Source: Thermomicrobiales bacterium
Lineage (GTDB): Bacteria > Chloroflexota > Chloroflexia > Thermomicrobiales > UBA6265
Direction: 5' to 3'
Assembly: GCA_020853615.1 (NCBI GenBank)
Contig: JADYYO010000151.1
Span: forward strand, 1-32,865
Length of the DNA stretch: 32,865 bases
Shown here: piece after piece, positions 26,195-32,865 of the stretch
Numbering within the stretch: the stretch's first letter is position 1
Layout: each line of letters opens with the position of its first letter
The notes under the pieces: model-generated
What the model was told of the DNA's origin: nothing
The model's database searches: none
What the model saw: only the letters and a program-made list of their open reading frames with translations
Position numbers and translations under genes: made by a program

Positions 26195-26215
26195 CCCACG
26201 CGAAATCCGCGTGGG
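26195..26215. promoter_or_regulatory. Stem-loop between topA and hslV (topA terminator and/or hslV 5'UTR element)
   Basis: CCCACGCG-AAATC-CGCGTGGG perfect 8-bp stem. Confidence 0.6.
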
Positions 26216-26226
26216 TCCAGGAGACG

Positions 26227-26255
26227 ATTGTAGCCGAGCCGACGGCAGCGTCCAG
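26227..26255 (-). promoter_or_regulatory. Candidate promoter for hslVU
   Basis: Minus strand TGGACG-17 nt-TACAAT, between the topA stop and the stem-loop. Confidence 0.45.
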
Positions 26256-26270
26256 TGGCCGCGCCAGATG

Positions 26271-28523
26271 TCAACCGGCGCGGGCGAGCTCGACGCCCCC
26301 TTCGACGACCGTCCCGCACGACGGACACTTGAGCTGACCGCGCCGGCCCGCCTCGACGAGATACGGATTTCCGCAACTGGCGCACGCCTGCTCAACCGGC
26401 TTGTTCCAGGAGACGAAGTCGCAAGCGGGATACCGCTCGCACCCGTAGAAAGTGCGCCCCTTCTTGGAGCGGCGCTCGACGACCTCCCCCTCCCCGCACG
26501 TCGGGCAGCGGACGCCCGTCCGCACCAGCAGCGGGCGCGCGTTGCGGCACTCGGGGAAGCCACTGCAGGCGAGAAACTTCCCGTACTTACCGAGCTTGAT
26601 CACCATCGGCCGGCCACAACGCTCACAGTCTTCACCCGCCGGCTCGTCCTTCAGCCGCACCCGCTCCATCGTCTGTTCGGCACGGTTCAGCGTTTCGACG
26701 AAGGGGCCGTAGAACTCGTGAAGCGTCGGGACCCAGGCACGCTCGCCTGAGGCGATCTCGTCGAGCTCCTCTTCCATCTGCGAGGTGAAGCCGACGTCGA
26801 AGACCTGCGGGAAGTGCTCGACCAGCAGATCGTTGACGATCAGCCCCAACTCGGTCGCGGCGAGCTTCTTCTGCTCGTTTGCGACATAGCCGCGCGCCAG
26901 AATGGTAGCGATCGTCGGTGCGTAGGTGCTCGGCCGGCCGATGCCCCGCTCCTCGAGCGCCTTCACGAGCGACGCCTCCGTGTACCGGGGCGGCGGCTGC
27001 GTGAAGTGCTGCTCGGGGATCAACTGCAGCAGATCGACATCCTCACCGGAGGCCAGCGGCGGCAGCGCGCCCTTCTCCAGTTCGTCCGCATCATCCCCTT
27101 CGTCCCGGCCGGCCTGATAGACCGCCATGAAGCCAGGGAATTTCACGACCGATCCCGTCGCGCGGAAGAGATACGGCGCGTCGGCGGGCCGCGCGATCTC
27201 CTCCAGCGAGCCGGCCGCGATGTCGACTCCCGTCTGGTCGAGGATCGCCGGTCGCATCTGCGAGGCGATGAAGCGCTGCCAGATGAGCTGGTAGAGCTTG
27301 AACTGCTGCGACGAGAGGAACGGCTTGACGCTCGCCGGATCCCGATGCGGCGATGTCGGGCGCACCGCCTCGTGCGCCTCCTGCGCCCCCTTGGCCTTCC
27401 GGGTATAGACCGGCGGCCGCTCCGGCACATACTCGGCGCCGTAGCGGCGCGCGATCTCATCCCGCGCCGCCGCCTGCGCCGAGGCGGCGATGTTCGTCGA
27501 ATCGGTCCGCATGTAAGTGATCAGGCCCTGCGTCCCCTGCGAGCCGAGATCGACCCCCTCGTACAGCTCCTGCGCGAGCTGCATCGTCCGCCGTACGCCG
27601 AGCCCGAGCTTGCGCGACGCTTCCTGCTGCAACGTGCTGGTGGTGAACGGCGGCGATGGCCGGCGCTGTACCTCCTTGCGCGAGACGTCCGCCACGCGGT
27701 AGGAGGCGCCGTCGAGCGCGCGGACGATCTCCTGCGTCTGCTCGGCGTTCTCCAGCTTCACCTTCTTGCCGCGCACGCGCTGCAACGCGGCGCGGAAGAT
27801 ATCCTGCTTGCGCGCCCTGGCCCCGGTCTGCTTGGCGAGCTCCGCTTCGAGCGACCAGTACTCGACCGGCTCGAAGGCCTCGATCTCCCGCTCGCGCTCG
27901 GCGACGATCCGCAGCGCGGCCGTCTGCACCCGCCCGGCCGACAGCCCGCGCTTGACCTTCTTCCAGAGAAGCGGGCTCACCTTGTAGCCGACCAGCCGGT
28001 CGAGCACCCGCCGCGCCTGCTGCGCATCGACCAGATCCGGGTCGATCGCGCGCGGCGACGCCATCGCCTCGCTGACCGCCTCGGGCGTGATCTCGTGGAA
28101 GACGACGCGATGGACCGGCTTGCTGTCAGCGCCGGTCGCCTGCACCAGATGCCAGGCGATCGCCTCCCCTTCCCGGTCCGGGTCGGTCGCGAGGTAGATC
28201 TCGCGCGCGCCCTGCACACTCGCCTTCAGCTCCTTGATCAGCTTCGACTTGTCTCGCGGCACCAGATAGGTCGGGGTGAAGTTGTCGTCGACGTCGACGC
28301 CGAGGGTGCTTTTCGGCAGATCCCGGACGTGCCCCATCGACGCCTTCACCGTGTAGCCGGAGCCGAGGTACTTGCTGATCGTCTTCGCCTTGGCCGGCGA
28401 CTCGACGATGACGAGGCGGCCGCGGCCGGCTCCGCTTGCCGAGCGCGTGCTCTTCGCGCTCGTCGCCCGGCTGCTCTTCGTGGGAGCTCGGCGGGCCTTG
28501 GTTTTGGTGGTTGATTCGGACAT
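26271..28523 (-). CDS. topA: DNA topoisomerase I
   Basis: 'RLVIVESPAKAKTISKYLGSGYTVKASMGHVRDLP', 'ATDPDREGEAIAWHL', 'GLITYMRTDSTNI', 'RGIGRPSTYAPTIATI', C-terminal Cys4 zinc fingers. Start MSESTTK at 28523. Confidence 0.96.
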   Translation of the reverse strand: MSESTTKTKARRAPTKSSRATSAKSTRSASGAGRGRLVIVESPAKAKTISKYLGSGYTVKASMGHVRDLPKSTLGVDVDDNFTPTYLVPRDKSKLIKELKASVQGAREIYLATDPDREGEAIAWHLVQATGADSKPVHRVVFHEITPEAVSEAMASPRAIDPDLVDAQQARRVLDRLVGYKVSPLLWKKVKRGLSAGRVQTAALRIVAEREREIEAFEPVEYWSLEAELAKQTGARARKQDIFRAALQRVRGKKVKLENAEQTQEIVRALDGASYRVADVSRKEVQRRPSPPFTTSTLQQEASRKLGLGVRRTMQLAQELYEGVDLGSQGTQGLITYMRTDSTNIAASAQAAARDEIARRYGAEYVPERPPVYTRKAKGAQEAHEAVRPTSPHRDPASVKPFLSSQQFKLYQLIWQRFIASQMRPAILDQTGVDIAAGSLEEIARPADAPYLFRATGSVVKFPGFMAVYQAGRDEGDDADELEKGALPPLASGEDVDLLQLIPEQHFTQPPPRYTEASLVKALEERGIGRPSTYAPTIATILARGYVANEQKKLAATELGLIVNDLLVEHFPQVFDVGFTSQMEEELDEIASGERAWVPTLHEFYGPFVETLNRAEQTMERVRLKDEPAGEDCERCGRPMVIKLGKYGKFLACSGFPECRNARPLLVRTGVRCPTCGEGEVVERRSKKGRTFYGCERYPACDFVSWNKPVEQACASCGNPYLVEAGRRGQLKCPSCGTVVEGGVELARAG

Positions 28524-28624
28524 AAGCGTAAGGCGTCTCCAAGACGGGTGACTGCAACAACAGGGCCAGAGTCTCGGGGCGAGTTCGCATGTCGCGGGGG
28601 AAGCTCCGGCGAGAACGGGGCGCA

Positions 28625-28654
28625 ACCTTAGGCAGCAGTTGCTGGCAGTGTCAA
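28625..28654 (-). promoter_or_regulatory. Candidate topA promoter
   Basis: Minus strand TTGACA (28654-28649), 18-nt spacer, TAAGGT (28630-28625). Confidence 0.45.
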
Positions 28655-28706
28655 GGCGCATTCGGTGGCTCCGACCACTGTGCCGGGCTCCATGATGCGG
28701 GCTGCG

Positions 28707-29822
28707 CTACCGTTTAACGTAGTACTGCGCCCCGAGGTTCCGGGTCAGGCCCTTCAGTTCGAGTGTCAGCATCACCGCCCCTGCCTGCCCGGCCGGCATG
28801 CCAGCCACGTCCGCCAGTTCATCGATATGGCGCGCCTCATCGGAGACGGCACGATAGAGCCGCTCCTCGAACGCATCGAGCTGCAGTTGCCGCGGCGTCT
28901 CGGTGACGCCTAGCCCGGCGACGAGATCCAGATCCTCGAGGATGTCCCGGCCGCCCCGAACCAGCCGCGCGCCGTCCCGCAGGAGTGCATTCGTCCCCTC
29001 GCTGCTCGCCGCGAAGACGCTCCCCGGCAGCACGAAGACCTCGCGCCCCTGATCGGCGGCGAAGGTCGCCGTGATCAACGCCCCGCTCCGCAGCGCGGCC
29101 TCGATGACCACTACAGCAAGCGTCATGCCGGAGATGATGCGATTGCGCGCCGGGAAGTTCGGGGCGTCCGGCTTTGCCCCGGGCGGTTGCTCCGTGATGA
29201 TGGCGCCCGATTCGACGATCCGATCCGCGAGCTTTCGATGCTCCGGCGGATAGATCACATCGGCGCCGGAGCCAAGGACGGCGATTGTGCGGCCCCCCGC
29301 ATCCAGCGCGGTCTGATGCGCAACACCGTCGACGCCCCGCGCCAAGCCGGAAACAACCGTGATCCCCTCCTCCGCCAACTCGCGCGCGACGCGCTCGGCC
29401 GCCTGCCGGCCATACGGGGTGGCACGCCGCGTGCCGACGATGGCGATCGAGGCGTCGTCGACCGAGCGCAGCTCTCCTCGAACGTAGAGGATCGACGGGC
29501 GCCCCGAAATCTCGGCCAGGAGGCGCGGATAGCGCGGGTGGCCGGGATGCAGCACGTCGATGCCCAGGGCGGTGATCTTCTCCAGCTCGCGCCGGGGATC
29601 GACGCGCTCCCGGGCGAGAAGAAGCTCGCGCAGCGGCCGAGGCTCGAGGACCGCGCGCAACGCATCGGGCGGGGCGCTCCACGCCGCCGCTAACGAGCCA
29701 AAACATCGCTCCAGCCGCTCGATGCGCATCGGCCCGATGTGCGGCACTCGAGAGATCGCGAGCCAGAACGCGCGCTCTCCCACTCCCTGATCGGCCAGCA
29801 GCCGTTCGGCGATCTCCTCCAC
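28707..29822 (-). CDS. dprA: DNA-processing protein DprA/Smf
   Basis: 'HPRYPRLLAEISGRPSILYVRGEL', 'IAIVGTRRATPYGRQAAERVARELAEEGITVVSGLARGVDGVAHQTALDAGGRTIAVLGSGADVIYPPEH', 'FPARNRIISGMTLAVVVIEAALRSGALITATFAADQGREVFVLPG'. Confidence 0.95.
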   Translation of the reverse strand: MEEIAERLLADQGVGERAFWLAISRVPHIGPMRIERLERCFGSLAAAWSAPPDALRAVLEPRPLRELLLARERVDPRRELEKITALGIDVLHPGHPRYPRLLAEISGRPSILYVRGELRSVDDASIAIVGTRRATPYGRQAAERVARELAEEGITVVSGLARGVDGVAHQTALDAGGRTIAVLGSGADVIYPPEHRKLADRIVESGAIITEQPPGAKPDAPNFPARNRIISGMTLAVVVIEAALRSGALITATFAADQGREVFVLPGSVFAASSEGTNALLRDGARLVRGGRDILEDLDLVAGLGVTETPRQLQLDAFEERLYRAVSDEARHIDELADVAGMPAGQAGAVMLTLELKGLTRNLGAQYYVKR

Positions 29823-29987
29823 GTGGCGCGCGTCCCTCCCTCATCCCCGATTCGCCCTCTCCCCCGCCAGCGATTGTAGTGGGCGCGCCCCCGCTCCGCG
29901 CGCCCGCTTCGGCGCGGGCTTGGTTAGAATGGCAGCGCGGGCGAATTGCGCGCGATCGGCGATCAGTACGAGGGAATGGGGAAGCAG

Positions 29988-30752
29988 ATGAAGATCGACA
30001 ACCCAGTCAAGGAGAAGCTTCGCAACGGCGACACGGTCTTCGGCGTCTTCATCCCCATGCCCTCGCCCGATGTCGTCGAGATCATCGCCGTCGCAGGGTT
30101 CGATTTTGCCCTGCTCGACGGCGAGCATGGCCGTATCTCTCCCGACGATGCCTACCCGATGATTCTCGCCGCCGAGGCGCGAGGCATTCCGGCCATGGTA
30201 CGGGTCGGCGAGAACGACCGCCAGGTGATCCTGAAGTACCTCGACCTCGGCGTCTCCGGCGTCTTGATCCCGCAGACGAACACGACCGACCTGGTGCGCG
30301 AGGCGATCTCCTCCATGCGCTATGCCCCGGAGGGCATCCGCGGCCTCGCCGGCGGCCGCACCTTCGACTGGGGCCAGGGCACGCCGATGGCGGAGCGGGT
30401 GCCGCAAATCAACGAGCGCGTCCTCACCATGACCCAGTTCGAGCATATCGACGCCCTGCCGCACGTCGATGCCATGCTCGACACGCCCGGCCTCGATGTC
30501 TTCTTCGTCGGTCCGACCGACCTCGGCCAGTCGATGGGGTTCGCCGGGCAGTCGGGCCGCCCCGAGGTCGAGGCGGTCATCCAGGAGGTCGCCGAGAAGG
30601 TGACGAAGCGGGGCGTCCCACTCGCCACCGTCGCCGCCGACGCCGCGACCGCGAATCGCCGCCTGGCCCAGGGGTTCCGCATGATCGTGGCGAACGCGCC
30701 GGGCTTGCTGATGAGCGCGTCGAAGCAGTTCCTCGGCGGCATCGAGCAGTAG
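29988..30752 (+). CDS. HpcH/HpaI aldolase family protein
   Basis: 'GVFIPMPSPDVVEIIAVAGFDFALLDGEHG', 'MVRVGENDRQVILKYLDLGVSGVLIPQTNT', 'DVFFVGPTDLGQSMG'. Start at ATG 29988 with an upstream GGGGAAG. Confidence 0.9.
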   Translation: MKIDNPVKEKLRNGDTVFGVFIPMPSPDVVEIIAVAGFDFALLDGEHGRISPDDAYPMILAAEARGIPAMVRVGENDRQVILKYLDLGVSGVLIPQTNTTDLVREAISSMRYAPEGIRGLAGGRTFDWGQGTPMAERVPQINERVLTMTQFEHIDALPHVDAMLDTPGLDVFFVGPTDLGQSMGFAGQSGRPEVEAVIQEVAEKVTKRGVPLATVAADAATANRRLAQGFRMIVANAPGLLMSASKQFLGGIEQ

Positions 30753-30760
30753 CGGCGACG

Positions 30761-31273
30761 GTGACGATCACGCTGCGGGCGGCAAATGACGCCGACTACG
30801 ACCCGATCATCCCCTGCCTCGATGCATGGTGGGGCGGCCAGCAGATGGCCTCCATGCTGCCCCACCTCTTCTTCACCCATTTCCGGCCGTGGACATACCT
30901 CGCAGAGGATCAAGGCGACATCCTCGGGTTCCTCGCGGCATTTCGCTCGCAGACCGACCCCGATCTGGTCTCCTGCCACTTCATCGGGGTCGACCCCGCC
31001 GCGCGTGGCCGCGGCGTCGGCGCCGCGCTCTATGAGCGTCTCTTTGCCGACGCCGCGGCCGCCGGGTGCCGCAAGATCCTCGCGGTCACGTCGCCTCAGA
31101 ACCGGGCGTCGATCGCCTTCCACCAGCGGCTCGGCTTCGAGGCCCTGCCGGGCCCGAAATTCGCCGCGGGCGTCGCCTTCACGCCCAACTACGACGGCCC
31201 GGGCGAGGACAGGGCGCGGTTCGCGCGCGCGGTCAAGGGCATTTCGGGATCGGCCGCCTCGGGCAGGAATTGA
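30761..31273 (+). CDS. GNAT family N-acetyltransferase
   Basis: 'DLVSCHFIGVDPAARGRGVGAALYERLFADAAAAGCRKILAVTSPQNRASIAFHQRLGFEA'. Start at GTG 30761, 8 bp after the aldolase stop. Confidence 0.88.
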   Translation: MTITLRAANDADYDPIIPCLDAWWGGQQMASMLPHLFFTHFRPWTYLAEDQGDILGFLAAFRSQTDPDLVSCHFIGVDPAARGRGVGAALYERLFADAAAAGCRKILAVTSPQNRASIAFHQRLGFEALPGPKFAAGVAFTPNYDGPGEDRARFARAVKGISGSAASGRN

Positions 31274-31460
31274 GCCTCGGCGCGCGCTGTGGTATTCTGC
31301 GGCGCCAACACGAGTGCGAAATACACAGATTTCCGCTCTGAGCGGCAGGTGATCGGGCGCACAACGCGACGATAACAGCCGCGGCCGGAATCCATGAACC
31401 CGCACGGGACGGTGAACAACACGCACTGCCGGCAGGCCGGTTGCCGAGAGAGGAGCGACC

Positions 31461-32663
<1,203 letters not shown>

Positions 32664-32676
32664 CAGGAGGCACAGA

Positions 32677-32865
32677 ATGACAGAGACTCGGGCGACGAAC
32701 GCCTCCTCCGCGACGGCCGGCGCGGCAACCCTTCCGGCATCCAGCAACGTGAACGGCAACGGCGCGGAGCCGCTGCTCGAGGTCAACAACCTCGTCATGC
32801 ACTTCCCGCTGACCCGTGGCATCATCTTCCAGCGCAAGGTCGGCGCCGTGCAGGCCGTCGATGGC
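32677..32865 (+). CDS. oppF: Oligopeptide ABC transporter ATP-binding protein (OppF/DppF), 3' truncated by window edge
   Basis: MTETRATNASS..PLLEVNNLVMHFPLTRGIIFQRKVGAVQAVDG; AGGAGG ribosome-binding site just upstream. Confidence 0.85.
   Translation, partial: MTETRATNASSATAGAATLPASSNVNGNGAEPLLEVNNLVMHFPLTRGIIFQRKVGAVQAVDG

Noticed and set aside
26814-28514. 566-aa plus-strand ORF opposite topA
   Set aside because: Antisense shadow of topA; Arg/Leu-rich and without domain signatures.
29880-29930. GGGCGCGCCC palindrome and GC-rich hairpins in the dprA/aldolase divergent region
   Set aside because: Palindromes of pure G/C are expected at this base composition; no A/T-containing specificity.

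Overview
GC-rich bacterial chromosomal window with dense, mostly housekeeping gene content. Chloroflexota/Thermomicrobia-like ancestry is only an inference from gene content and style. There is no sign of phage, IS elements, CRISPR arrays, rRNA or tRNA.

Gene order from the left:
- truncated receiver-like protein (+)
- excalibur-repeat surface protein (+)
- S41/CtpA protease (-)
- Glu/Leu dehydrogenase (-)
- gatB (-)
- NuoG/FdhA-like Fe-S/molybdopterin protein and NuoI-like ferredoxin (+)
- aldehyde dehydrogenase (+)
- GAF/HisKA_2 histidine kinase (+)
- apparent fused SdhD-SdhC membrane anchor (-)
- moaC (-)
- ABC ATPase (-)
- FAH-family enzyme (-)
- small NHLP/Os1348-like leader-type protein (-)
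- fused accDA (+)
- ilvE (-)
- oppB-oppC-SBP transporter operon (-)
- dprA-topA-hslV-hslU cluster (-)
- HpcH/HpaI aldolase and GNAT (+)
- oppD and start of oppF (+)

No clearly new multi-gene system is visible. The most interesting signals are small:
- a 16-bp sequence repeated exactly just after the oppB and oppC stop codons
- a promoter plus 5'-terminal stem-loop in front of hslV
- an orphan RiPP-leader-like small protein
- the SdhD-SdhC fusion
- a NuoG-like protein without a recognisable Mo-ligating Cys/Sec
- inverted TGGTAGACT elements in the gatB/nuoG divergent region
- a leader hairpin covering the oppB Shine-Dalgarno sequence
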